Shown here in pieces: positions 1 through 7,362 of a stretch of DNA of 12,057 nt. This DNA is from Bacteroidales bacterium UBA6207. GTDB lineage: Bacteria; Bacteroidota; Bacteroidia; Bacteroidales; F082. The number at the start of each line of letters is the position of its first letter. Position 1 is the stretch's first letter. Position numbers and translations under genes: made by a program. The notes below the pieces were generated by a model that did not search any database, was not told the DNA's origin, and saw nothing but the letters and a program-made list of their open reading frames with translations. The DNA lies in NCBI GenBank assembly GCA_002421995.1, contig DISP01000181.1:1-12057 (forward strand). The letters run 5' to 3'.

Positions 1-1643
1 TGTGCCATGCGTATCTGATGATCAATAAGTTCCTGTGCTTTGATGACAGTTTCTGTTTTGATCTCAGTCAGTTTTTCCTTACTCGTCTGGCTCGATGTGA
101 TATCAATAAATACGCCGGCATACTGATCGTCTTCGGGCAAAACGTAGGCCACAAGGTGGCAGATCAGGTTGTAGCTGCCATAGTGCACCATTTGCCGGAT
201 CACTTTATCGTTTCCGGTGCTGAGTTTTTCAAACGGATCAGGATCAATAAGATAGCTAACCTTTTTTCCAAGCAAAGCATCCGAACAGCTGAACATTCCT
301 TTGAAGGCCGGGTTCATGTGCAGTATTTTCAACTCTTTGCTCAACAGGATCAGACCGTTGGGATCGTGGTCTATCATGGTGTCGAACTTCTGCTCAGCCA
401 TCCGGCGCATAAATGGCACGCACATTTCAGGCTCAGCCATTCCATCCAACACAGCGATTGCTTTTTCGCGACAGCCGGCATAGCCACAGGCAGTACAATT
501 GAGTTCGTCTTCAGGAGTATGCTTGCCAGTCATCTTCATCACCTCACGGATACGCTCCTCCGAAAAAGACTTTTGGGCTTTCGCCGGTGGCGCTTTAAAA
601 GTCGTCTCCATTTGTTTGTAAACCGACAGCGTATCATCGGTTGTACCGGGATGCATCGTATTGTATGCCAGCACTTTGTTTCTGTCGAGTAACATATTGC
701 CCGATCTGGAAGCAAAAGGTCCGTTCACACAACCGTTCTTGCAGAATAAAGGCTCAACCACCATCGTTTGAGCAGGGTCATCGGCCAATGCATCAAGCGC
801 CGACTTCACCTCGCGGTAACCGCTCACGGCAACAATGTGATCGTGAAGAAGATCGGTTGACAAGCCCGCAGTCCGCAACAATCCGCCTTCGAGCGGAAAA
901 AGACGCGCCACACCCGGAACAGCCTCATTGAAAGCACTTTCCTCGCATTGGTCAATATGGATATTTTTGAGTCTGAAAAGTTCGTCAAGCTCCTCAAAGG
1001 TGAGCACAGCATCAATGATGCCCGCATTGGAATCCCATTGTGCTTCGTCTTTTTTTGCTACACAAGGGCCTGCAAAAACTACTTTTCTGGCCGGTTGAGC
1101 GGTTTTAAGCAACCGTCCGTGCGCAATCATGGGAGAAACCACGCCCACCAAAGCAGAGGCGAGCGCCGGTGCTTTGTGCATTACAAAGCTCACAGCAGCC
1201 GGGCAGGCAGTGCAAATATGCGACTGGTCGGGCGATTGTTCAATGTGCTCCAGCGTAGCCATCGAAGTGTGCCATGCGCCAATGGCCGTCTCGGCAATGA
1301 AACTGAAACCCAGCATACGCAAAGCAGAGGGAAGCCTTTTTTGCTCCCACTCGCTGTAATAAACCACAAAAGAGGGCGCCAGACTCAGGGCTGGTTTCTC
1401 GCCCTCTTCAAGCATTTGAAGCACCTTTCCATAATCGGTTCGATAAGCCTTTGCATGTTGCGGACACACGGTGATGCATGTGCCACAGGCAATACAAAGA
1501 TCGGCAACAACCTCAGCCTGACCATCTTTCATGCGGATGGCCTGCACCGGACAAACGCGGACGCAGCGGTAACAGTCGCGGCACTTGGCCCGTGAGGTAT
1601 AAACAACCGGAAGCTTTTCTTTTGGACGGGCAGGATGAAGCAT
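1..1643 (-). CDS. hydS: HydS-like sensory [FeFe] hydrogenase with PAS domain (3' end cut by window edge)
   Basis: Reading from ATG at 1643 gives 547 open codons with no stop before the left edge, so the C-terminus is missing. Domains in order: two [4Fe-4S] ferredoxin motifs (C21/C24/C27/C31 and C50/C53/C56/C60); an H-cluster domain, about 85-310, with TACPA (C147), GPCVAKK (C194) and the CKNGC motif (C301, C305), which keeps all four H-cluster cysteines; a further four-cysteine Fe-S motif (C383, C386, C391, C408); a PAS domain, about 418-515; then the start of a probable coiled coil. The position before C147 is Ala146, where catalytic enzymes have the proton-relay Cys of TSCCP. Ala there is known from sensory HydS proteins. 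The N-terminal [2Fe-2S] and His-ligated clusters of HydA are absent. It follows hydA after 122 bp on the same strand. Inferred role: cytoplasmic H2 or redox sensor passing a signal through PAS and coiled coil. In related operons a kinase or SpoIIE-type phosphatase often lies nearby; here that side is outside the window. Confidence 0.9.
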   Translation of the reverse strand, partial: MLHPARPKEKLPVVYTSRAKCRDCYRCVRVCPVQAIRMKDGQAEVVADLCIACGTCITVCPQHAKAYRTDYGKVLQMLEEGEKPALSLAPSFVVYYSEWEQKRLPSALRMLGFSFIAETAIGAWHTSMATLEHIEQSPDQSHICTACPAAVSFVMHKAPALASALVGVVSPMIAHGRLLKTAQPARKVVFAGPCVAKKDEAQWDSNAGIIDAVLTFEELDELFRLKNIHIDQCEESAFNEAVPGVARLFPLEGGLLRTAGLSTDLLHDHIVAVSGYREVKSALDALADDPAQTMVVEPLFCKNGCVNGPFASRSGNMLLDRNKVLAYNTMHPGTTDDTLSVYKQMETTFKAPPAKAQKSFSEERIREVMKMTGKHTPEDELNCTACGYAGCREKAIAVLDGMAEPEMCVPFMRRMAEQKFDTMIDHDPNGLILLSKELKILHMNPAFKGMFSCSDALLGKKVSYLIDPDPFEKLSTGNDKVIRQMVHYGSYNLICHLVAYVLPEDDQYAGVFIDITSSQTSKEKLTEIKTETVIKAQELIDHQIRMA

Positions 1644-1676
1644 GATATATTTTTTTAAAAGATTTTAATTGGATCG

Positions 1677-1729
1677 GTGGTTCGGCGTTCAGCCAATCCG
1701 CGCTGCTACGCGGACTGACTGACAACCAC
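1677..1729. repeat. Nested imperfect palindrome in the hydA-hydS gap
   Basis: Three nested complementary arm pairs share one centre: GTGGTT (1677-1682) with AACCAC (1724-1729), TCAG (1689-1692) with CTGA (1719-1722), and TCCGCG (1697-1702) with CGCGGA (1709-1714) around a 6-base loop. On the hydS-coding strand no T-run follows it directly, so it is not a classical intrinsic terminator. It may be a dispersed REP-like element, an mRNA-processing or stabilising hairpin, or an attenuator that sets hydS below hydABC. The remaining bases of the 1644-1765 gap show no -7 element for hydS on the minus strand. Confidence 0.5.
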
Positions 1730-1765
1730 AAAACCACGTTCAATTAATTCTAACCAAAATTCCCG

Positions 1766-3817
1766 TTATCTGACCGGCTGAGCCAGTCCAATTCTTTTTA
1801 TTTCGCTATCAAGCAATGCTTTAGCTTTCTCAAATGTTGCGTGTTCCAACACTTTTTCATTCACCCGCAACACCGGTCCGCGATCGCAGCGCTCGAAACA
1901 GAAAGTAGCTTTCACATCAACCATATCCTCCTGACCTTCAAAGCCCACGATGTCCGAAAGTTTGTTGTCGGCAACATATTGACTCATTTTCTTCAGAAGA
2001 TCCTGGGCACCACGCATATAACAATTTGTTCCGACACAAACATACAATTGGATTTTTGGCTCTTGTGTGTTTCGGATGGTAATCACCTGGTCGGTGATGC
2101 GTTTGCGCCCGTGGTAATGCGTATGCAGCAACTCATGTGCCTTGTGTCCGCCAATCTCACCTAAAGCCATCTGATACAGTTCCTTAACATAAGGGTTGTC
2201 CTGTGATTTATGCAATTCGAGTTGCTTGTCGGCATTGTACAAACCCTGCATACGTTTTTTTCTGAAATCAGGATCAAAGCTCACAGGTTGACCACCGCCA
2301 GCGATACAGCCACCCGGACAAGCCATGATCTCAATCAGGTCATAATGTTCTTCGCCCGCGATGATGCTGTCGCAAACCTTTCTGGCATTGGACAATGTGT
2401 GCGCAATGCCCAATCGCAGTTGAAGGCTGCCGAGTTTCATCTCGATGGTTCTGATGCCCTCCAGGCCGCGAGTCATCTTTAGATCGGTATCTATCAGCGT
2501 TTCTCCCGTAATTTTTTCGTAAGCGAACCTCAAAACCGCCTCGCTGACACCTCCGGTATTTCCAAAAATAACGCCTGCTCCGGTTTTAAATCCAAGTGGC
2601 AAATCAAACGACTCCGGTTTCAGCTTATTAAACTGCAAACCTGTCTCATGAATCATGCGTCCAAGCCCTTCTGTTGAAAGCACATGATCCACCTCGGCCA
2701 TGCCTCCATGAATAAACTCTTCGCGCTTGGCTTCAAATTTCTTGGCTGTACAAGGCATAATGGATACAATCACAAGATTCTCAGGCTTGACATTGAGCAG
2801 TTTAGGCAACACTTCGCGGGCTACGCTGCCAAACATCTGCTGCGGCGATTTGCATGTGGACAGATTTGGCAAAAGCTCAGGATAATACTGTTCGGCAAAT
2901 TTCACCCAGCTTGGACAACATGAAGTGAACTGAGGCAGGTTTTCGTTCTTCAGCTTTCTCTTGATGAACTCTGTTGCTTCCTCAACCACAGTAAGGTCGG
3001 CAGCAAAAGAGGTGTCATACACCTGGTCAAAGCCCATACGTTTCAGCGCTGCAACAATTTGCCCGGTGGAAATTGTTCCGGCTTCCATGCCAAAACCCTC
3101 GCCTAAGGCTACACGCACAGCAGGTGCGAGCTGAGCCACTACATACTTTTCCGGATTGTGAATGGCTTTCCAAACCTCTTCGGTCTCCGGTTTCGGAACG
3201 AGCGCTCCCACCGGACAAACCGATACACACTGACCGCAATAGACGCATTCCACATCATTCAGGCTCTTGTTGAATGCCGGTCCGACAATGGTTTTGGCTC
3301 CGCGGTTTACGAAATCAATGGCACCTACGGCCTGCATCTCCTTGCATGCCCGTACACAGTCGCCACAAAGCACACATTTGTTCGGATCATGAATGATTGA
3401 CCACGAATGGTTGTCTATCGGCGCAATTTTGTCCGTTTTTTTGAAGCGCACTTTCGTAACACCGAGTCTTCGTGTCAGGTCTTGAAGCTTGCAATTGTTT
3501 GATCTGGCGCAGCTTGGACAGCTGATGTCATGATTTGCAAGCAGCAACTCCAGGTTAACTTTGCGAATCTGACGCACTTCGGCAGTGTTTGTTTTGACAA
3601 CCATTCCAGCCGAAGGCTTAATAGAACAAGTGGCCTGAATGCCCATTCCCTCAATGTCGCAGATGCAAAGACGGCAAGCTCCGTAAGTACTCAAATGCGA
3701 GTGATAGCAAAATGTTGGCAATTCAATGTCGGCTTTTCGAATCATTTCAAGGAGGTTTTTTTCTCCTTCAATCGGGATCATCATCCCGTCTATATTGACC
3801 ATTTCTTTAGTTTCCAT
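1766..3817 (-). CDS. hydA: [FeFe] hydrogenase catalytic subunit HydA of a trimeric NAD/ferredoxin-linked (bifurcating-type) enzyme
   Basis: 683 residues, close to Thermotoga maritima HydA (about 645) and much longer than simple ferredoxin hydrogenases. Ligands visible in order: N-terminal [2Fe-2S] (C37, C48, C51, C64); NuoG-type His-Cys [4Fe-4S] (H96, C100, C103, C109); two [4Fe-4S] motifs (C148/C151/C154/C158 and C191/C194/C197/C201); an H-cluster domain with TSCCPSW (C300 proton relay, C301 ligand), MPCTAKK (C356) and MACPGGC (C500, C504); a small-subunit-type helical region, about 515-570; and a C-terminal thioredoxin-like [2Fe-2S] domain (C594, C599, C640, C644). It reduces protons or oxidises H2 in the cytoplasm. 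With HydB and HydC it is expected to couple H2 to both NAD(H) and ferredoxin. Bifurcation is inferred from architecture, not shown. Start ATG 3817 places the [2Fe-2S] domain at the very N-terminus, as expected. hydB lies 72 bp upstream. H-cluster assembly needs HydE/F/G, which are not in the window. Confidence 0.96.
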   Translation of the reverse strand: METKEMVNIDGMMIPIEGEKNLLEMIRKADIELPTFCYHSHLSTYGACRLCICDIEGMGIQATCSIKPSAGMVVKTNTAEVRQIRKVNLELLLANHDISCPSCARSNNCKLQDLTRRLGVTKVRFKKTDKIAPIDNHSWSIIHDPNKCVLCGDCVRACKEMQAVGAIDFVNRGAKTIVGPAFNKSLNDVECVYCGQCVSVCPVGALVPKPETEEVWKAIHNPEKYVVAQLAPAVRVALGEGFGMEAGTISTGQIVAALKRMGFDQVYDTSFAADLTVVEEATEFIKRKLKNENLPQFTSCCPSWVKFAEQYYPELLPNLSTCKSPQQMFGSVAREVLPKLLNVKPENLVIVSIMPCTAKKFEAKREEFIHGGMAEVDHVLSTEGLGRMIHETGLQFNKLKPESFDLPLGFKTGAGVIFGNTGGVSEAVLRFAYEKITGETLIDTDLKMTRGLEGIRTIEMKLGSLQLRLGIAHTLSNARKVCDSIIAGEEHYDLIEIMACPGGCIAGGGQPVSFDPDFRKKRMQGLYNADKQLELHKSQDNPYVKELYQMALGEIGGHKAHELLHTHYHGRKRITDQVITIRNTQEPKIQLYVCVGTNCYMRGAQDLLKKMSQYVADNKLSDIVGFEGQEDMVDVKATFCFERCDRGPVLRVNEKVLEHATFEKAKALLDSEIKRIGLAQPVR

Positions 3818-3835
3818 GGATTTCTTATTTTTTTG

Positions 3836-3889
3836 TGGTTAAAAACCAGCAATTTCTTTTCTCGGACTTAGTGTATGATTTTGACACTA
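3836..3889 (-). other. Two small hairpins in the hydB-hydA gap
   Basis: Two perfect short stems fill the 72-bp gap: TAGTGT (3869-3874) with ACACTA (3884-3889), which directly follows the hydB stop codon, and TGGTT (3836-3840) with AACCA (3844-3848) around a 3-base loop, 19 bases before the hydA ATG. No -7 promoter element faces hydA here. They could tune mRNA processing or translation of hydA; the stems are short, so function is uncertain. Confidence 0.3.
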
Positions 3890-5797
3890 TCAATTAAAAC
3901 CCAGAACGGCATCAAATTTGCAGACTTCGAAGCAAACACCACACTTTGTACATACTTCAGGATCAATTACATGCAGCTGCTTTTTCTCACCGCTGATAGC
4001 GCCAACCGGACATTTTCTTGCACAGGCCGTGCAACCGATACACTTTTCAGCGTCTATGCTGATGCTCCGCAGCGCCTTGCAGTTGTTGGTGCGGCAGCGC
4101 TTGTCGTTGATATGTTCGAGGTATTCGTCTTTGAACTTAACAATTGTCGAAAGCACAGGGCTTGGCGCTGTTTTGCCCAGACCACACAGCGAAGCCAGCT
4201 TTACGACTTTTCCAACCTCCTCCAACAATTCGAATGTTTCCATTGTGGCACGCCCTTCAATGATGTCATCGAGCAAGGCCAGCATTTGCTTGGTGCCTTC
4301 GCGACAGGGAACACATTTTCCGCAGCTCTCGCTTTGAGTGAAGTTCATAAAAAAGCGGGCTATCTGCACCATGCACGATTGTTTGTTCATCACCACTAAT
4401 CCGCCTGAGCCAACCATAGCCCCTTTTGCAATCAGGTTGTCATAATCGAGCGGAAGGTCGAGGTCTTCCTCTGTGAGACAGCCTCCCGACGGACCGCCAA
4501 TCTGTACTGCTTTGAAACCTTCGCCGGTCACTTTTCCATCATCGTCAGTCACTCCGCCACCAATGTTATATACAATTTCGCGGAGTGTTGTTCCAAAAGG
4601 CACCTCGATGAGGCCCGTATTTGCGACATGCCCGGTGAGCGCGAAAGTTTTGGTTCCCTTTGAGCCGACAGTGCCGTACTGGTTAAACCAGCTTGCCCCG
4701 TTACGGATGATCAACGGCACAGCAGCGAGTGTTTCAACATTGTTGATAACCGTTGGTTTGCCAAACAATCCTTTTTGAGCCGGAAACGGCGGCTTGGGCA
4801 TGGGCATTCCGCGCTTACCTTCGATTGAGGCCATCAATGCTGTTTCTTCACCACAAACAAAGGCACCTGCACCCTCCATCACATGGATATGCATATTTTG
4901 CCCGCTGCCAAAAACATTTTCACCCAAAACGCCAGCATCCATTGCATCTTCGATAGCTTTTCGCATTCTTTTGACAGCAAGCGGATACTCAAGGCGGACA
5001 TACACATACGCTTCGTCAGCGCCAATCGCGCGCGCAGCAATCATCATGCCTTCGAGTACGCGGTGCGGATTTCCTTCCATGAGGCTGCGATCCATAAAGG
5101 CGCCCGGGTCGCCCTCATCGCCGTTGCAGATAACATATTTCTTTTCGCTTTGTTCCACCCGCGTAAGCTGCCATTTGCGGCCTGTCGGGAAACCACCACC
5201 ACCGCGTCCGCGTAAACCTGATGCGATAATTTCTTCGCAGATTTCCACATCAGCCATTTGCGTATATGCTTTAAAAGCAGCCTGATAACCACTGTGAGCA
5301 ATGTATTCGCGAATGTTTTCCGGATCAACATGCCCACACTCACCCAAAACGAGGCGGTTTTGGCGCTTGTAAAACGGGATATCGAGTTGTCCTTTGTTGT
5401 GTTCGCCGGTAACAGGATTTACATACATCAACCTGTCAATGACCTCGGTGTGAAGAATAGATTTTTCAACGATCTCGGCTGCGTCTTCAGGCTTCACTTT
5501 CACATACATTGTTTCGTCAGGAAGAATGTTAACCAATGGTCCCTGCGCACAAAAACCCTGACAACCGCTGCCTGTGATCTGTATTTCCCTGCAATCATGC
5601 CGGTCGAGCACCACTTCGGTAAACAGCTGCATCCCGGCGTCTTCAATGGCTTTTTCGAGAGCTTTATGCACTGCCAGCGCTCCATTGGCAATGCAACCTG
5701 TTCCGGCACACACCACAATACGTTTGAAAATATGCGCGGCTGCCTCGTTGTATTTTTGTTTGATCTCATTGAGATCTGTTGTGATCATTGTTTCCAT
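3890..5797 (-). CDS. hydB: HydB, NuoF-like flavoprotein subunit of the trimeric [FeFe] hydrogenase
   Basis: 635 residues from ATG 5797, similar to T. maritima HydB (about 626). Domains: N-terminal thioredoxin-like [2Fe-2S] (C30, C35, C79, C83); the NuoF core with glycine-rich FMN/NADH motif GLRGRGGGGFPTGRKW (194-209) and GAFVCGEETALM (311-322); an SLBB-type stretch; the NuoF [4Fe-4S] site SCGKCVPC (C492, C495, C498) plus C538; and two C-terminal ferredoxin motifs (C586/C589/C592/C596 and C616/C619/C622/C626). The FMN site is the expected point of NADH/NAD+ exchange and the proposed bifurcation centre, while the C-terminal ferredoxin domain is the likely ferredoxin exchange point. H562, C568 and C573 sit just before that domain and could form a hinge metal site (inference). 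An in-frame upstream start at 5866 would overlap hydC by 59 bases and add 23 residues outside the domain, so 5797, 10 bases after the hydC stop, is preferred. ATG 5788 is also possible. Confidence 0.95.
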   Translation of the reverse strand: METMITTDLNEIKQKYNEAAAHIFKRIVVCAGTGCIANGALAVHKALEKAIEDAGMQLFTEVVLDRHDCREIQITGSGCQGFCAQGPLVNILPDETMYVKVKPEDAAEIVEKSILHTEVIDRLMYVNPVTGEHNKGQLDIPFYKRQNRLVLGECGHVDPENIREYIAHSGYQAAFKAYTQMADVEICEEIIASGLRGRGGGGFPTGRKWQLTRVEQSEKKYVICNGDEGDPGAFMDRSLMEGNPHRVLEGMMIAARAIGADEAYVYVRLEYPLAVKRMRKAIEDAMDAGVLGENVFGSGQNMHIHVMEGAGAFVCGEETALMASIEGKRGMPMPKPPFPAQKGLFGKPTVINNVETLAAVPLIIRNGASWFNQYGTVGSKGTKTFALTGHVANTGLIEVPFGTTLREIVYNIGGGVTDDDGKVTGEGFKAVQIGGPSGGCLTEEDLDLPLDYDNLIAKGAMVGSGGLVVMNKQSCMVQIARFFMNFTQSESCGKCVPCREGTKQMLALLDDIIEGRATMETFELLEEVGKVVKLASLCGLGKTAPSPVLSTIVKFKDEYLEHINDKRCRTNNCKALRSISIDAEKCIGCTACARKCPVGAISGEKKQLHVIDPEVCTKCGVCFEVCKFDAVLGFN

Positions 5798-5807
5798 TGT
5801 CGCCAAA

Positions 5808-6323
5808 TTATTCGTTAACTGTTTCGGGTTGAGACTCCAGTTCAACAATCGCATTGATGATTTCATCGCAACGCTTGCTATTCACTTCGCCATACACTTT
5901 CTCATTGACAACCATCACCGGTGCCAGACCACAGGCGCCCAAACAACTCACAGCTTCGATGGTAAACATCATGTCATCGGTTGTATGTTTTTCCGGATTC
6001 AACCTGAGTTTTTTATACAAAGCATCAAGCAGCTTTGAGCTTCCTTTCACATGACAGGCTGTGCCATCGCACACCTTAACCACATATTTTCCTTTTGCTT
6101 CGAGCGAGAAGTGGGCATAAAAAGTTGCAACACCATACACCTCAGCCACAGGCATGTCGAGGGCTGTCGCCACATAGGTGAGTACCTGAGGAGGCAAAAA
6201 CCTGTAGGCATCCTGAATCTGTTGCAGGATTGGAATGAGCCTTGCTCTGTCATGATTGTTTCGCTCGATGATCTCGATCACCTGCTGAAACTGACGTAAA
6301 TTTTTATTGGGTTCTGTAATCAC
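5808..6323 (-). CDS. hydC: HydC, NuoE-like [2Fe-2S] thioredoxin-fold subunit
   Basis: 171 residues, the usual size for NuoE/HydC. A helical N-terminal region (about 10-75, including the LPPQVLTYVA and VYGVATFYAHF stretches typical of NuoE) is followed by a thioredoxin-like domain with four [2Fe-2S] ligands: C85 and C90 (CDGTAC), C127 and C131 (SCLGAC). It pairs with HydB in the trimer and takes part in electron transfer near the flavin. The start is GTG at 6323: an in-frame ATG at 6344 is blocked by a TAA three codons later. It lies 28-29 bases after rex1 and 10 bases before hydB, tight spacing that supports one transcript. A stand-alone complex I NuoE is less likely because hydB and hydA follow directly and no other nuo genes are present. 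Confidence 0.94.
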   Translation of the reverse strand: MITEPNKNLRQFQQVIEIIERNNHDRARLIPILQQIQDAYRFLPPQVLTYVATALDMPVAEVYGVATFYAHFSLEAKGKYVVKVCDGTACHVKGSSKLLDALYKKLRLNPEKHTTDDMMFTIEAVSCLGACGLAPVMVVNEKVYGEVNSKRCDEIINAIVELESQPETVNE

Positions 6324-6352
6324 GGTAGTTTATTTTTTGGGCATTGCCCCGA

Positions 6353-7015
6353 TTATCCATTTTTTTGTTGTCCAAGCTTATTGATGATTACCGCCAGATT
6401 GGCATAAATATGTGTGTCCTGAACGATGATTTGTTCAGGCACCCTCAACGCGACTGGTGCGAAATTCCAAATTGCTTTGATGCCCCAGGCAACCATGAGG
6501 TCGGCAACAGGCTGTGCTGCACCTGCCGGCGTTGTGATGATACCAATGCTGATATGCAGCCTCGAAGCCAGGTCATGAAACTTTTCTAAGCTAAAAACAG
6601 GAACGCCTTGAATGTCCGTCCCAAACTTACGCTTGTCGGTATCAAAAGCCGCAACAATCTTCATCCCGGCTTCCCGAAATCCCTGGTATTGTATCAATGC
6701 ACTTCCAAGAAACCCTGCCCCAACCAAAAAAGCTTCGTGTTTGCGGTTATAACCTAAAAATTCTTCCAAAGCAAACTGCAGCTCCTCTGTTGAAAAGCCA
6801 ACACGTGTCTTACCGGTCACACCGGTATAGGCCATATCCTTCACAACCTGTGTTGGATCGAGGTTAAGAACGCGTGCAATGGCAGGCGCCGACACATATA
6901 CTTCTCCCTTCTCGCGCATTGACCGTACAAGATGCAAGTATTGAGGCATCCTCCTGACGCTGGGCTCCGGAACCGGCTGAAGCTTTTTACTGATTGTTTC
7001 CTGAACTGTTTCCAT
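6353..7015 (-). CDS. rex: Rex-family NADH/NAD+-sensing transcriptional repressor, first gene of the hyd cluster (Rex1)
   Basis: 220 residues from ATG 7015; a TTG two codons upstream is less likely. The N-terminal winged helix (about 18-88) shows the Rex pattern (PSVRRMPQYLHLV, then VSAPAIARVLNLDPTQ). The C-terminal Rossmann domain has GAGFLG (99-104) and FD (124-125) for NADH binding, ending in the domain-swap helix. Rex proteins leave DNA when NADH is high, freeing fermentation and hydrogenase genes; here the likely target is its own operon. Odd point: the recognition helix reads QVVKDMAY, where most Rex proteins, including Rex2 in this window, have Q-V-R-K/R-D-L, so a normally conserved Arg is Val58. 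Its operator may therefore differ from the standard Rex site, which I could not find well matched upstream. Confidence 0.92.
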   Translation of the reverse strand: METVQETISKKLQPVPEPSVRRMPQYLHLVRSMREKGEVYVSAPAIARVLNLDPTQVVKDMAYTGVTGKTRVGFSTEELQFALEEFLGYNRKHEAFLVGAGFLGSALIQYQGFREAGMKIVAAFDTDKRKFGTDIQGVPVFSLEKFHDLASRLHISIGIITTPAGAAQPVADLMVAWGIKAIWNFAPVALRVPEQIIVQDTHIYANLAVIINKLGQQKNG

Positions 7016-7032
7016 GATCAATAATTCTGCTG

Positions 7033-7040
7033 CAAAAATA
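7033..7040 (-). promoter_or_regulatory. Candidate Bacteroidetes -7 element for the rex1-hydCBA-hydS operon
   Basis: Reads TATTTTTG on the minus strand, an exact match to TAnnTTTG, 17 bases before the rex1 ATG. No TTG is seen at the usual -33 distance, so the promoter is weak or needs help; that position is instead covered by the inverted repeat at 7049-7069. The implied leader is very short. Confidence 0.4.
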
Positions 7041-7048
7041 CGAAAAGC

Positions 7049-7069
7049 AAATATCTATTAAGGATATTT
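7049..7069. promoter_or_regulatory. Candidate operator: inverted repeat covering the -33 region of the hyd promoter
   Basis: AAATATC (7049-7055) and GATATTT (7063-7069) are perfect 7-base arms around a 7-base spacer (TATTAAG). Its position just upstream of the -7 element at 7033-7040 suits a repressor or activator site. It does not match the standard Rex consensus. AT-rich DNA yields such repeats by chance fairly often. Confidence 0.4.
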
Positions 7070-7151
7070 TTCTTTAAAAACTGTAATATATATTCAATCT
7101 AAATAAATCTATCAATCAAATAATAAAAGAAAATTACATTTATATATTTTA

Positions 7152-7189
7152 TTTACAATTACTTAGATTGTAAAAGAATACTCTTACAA
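7152..7189. promoter_or_regulatory. Candidate operator: three alternating half-sites forming two overlapping palindromes
   Basis: TTTACAAT (7152-7159) and ATTGTAAA (7167-7174) are perfect 8-base arms with a 7-base spacer (TACTTAG). The second arm is reused: TTGTAA (7168-7173) pairs with TTACAA (7184-7189), with a further AG/CT match inside, giving a 22-base near-palindrome with arms resembling Rex half-sites but a wider centre. The site is nearly midway between the divergent genes, so could act on both. The protein that binds is unknown; Rex1 or a CRP/FNR-type regulator are candidates. Confidence 0.45.
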
Positions 7190-7340
7190 AAAAATAACCA
7201 AACAGTTCAAGGTACCATATATAAAGAATTTATTCACTATTAATCAAGCTTTCTACGGGCCTTAGCGTTCTTTCTTTTGAGCAATTATCACCATATCAAA
7301 GTTTTTAACAGATAAGCGCTTCCTGTTTTAGGCGTAAACT

Positions 7341-7348
7341 TATCTTTG
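7341..7348 (+). promoter_or_regulatory. Candidate -7 element for the secreted-protein gene
   Basis: TATCTTTG exactly matches the Bacteroidetes TAnnTTTG element and ends 14 bases before the ATG at 7363. The -33 region has no clear TTG. If used, the transcript would start near 7354, which makes the second in-frame ATG (7378) at least as plausible a start as 7363. Confidence 0.45.
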
Positions 7349-7362
7349 CATATCGAAAATCA

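Larger units (their letters stand above)
7016..7362. other. AT-rich divergent intergenic region between the hyd cluster and the secreted-protein gene
   Basis: 347 bases with no credible ORF, much richer in A+T than the flanking genes. It holds a -7-like element facing each gene and three inverted repeats, listed separately. The central part (about 7080-7150) is low-complexity AT sequence without clear further signals. The arrangement is that of a shared regulatory region for two divergent transcription units. Confidence 0.75.

Noticed and set aside
18..692. Long plus-strand open frame opposite hydS
   Set aside because: It lies antisense to the HydS PAS and Fe-S domains, has no recognisable domain, and reads as the complement of a clearly coding strand. 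The same holds for the other plus-strand frames at 948-1595, 3875-4399 and 5258-5818.
1697..1714. Intrinsic terminator after hydA
   Set aside because: The 6-bp stem is perfect, but no T-run follows on the transcribed minus strand, so read-through into hydS is likely.
7291..7315. Half-site TTAACAG as a Rex operator for the hyd region
   Set aside because: Only the right half fits the consensus; the left half matches at 3 of 7 positions.
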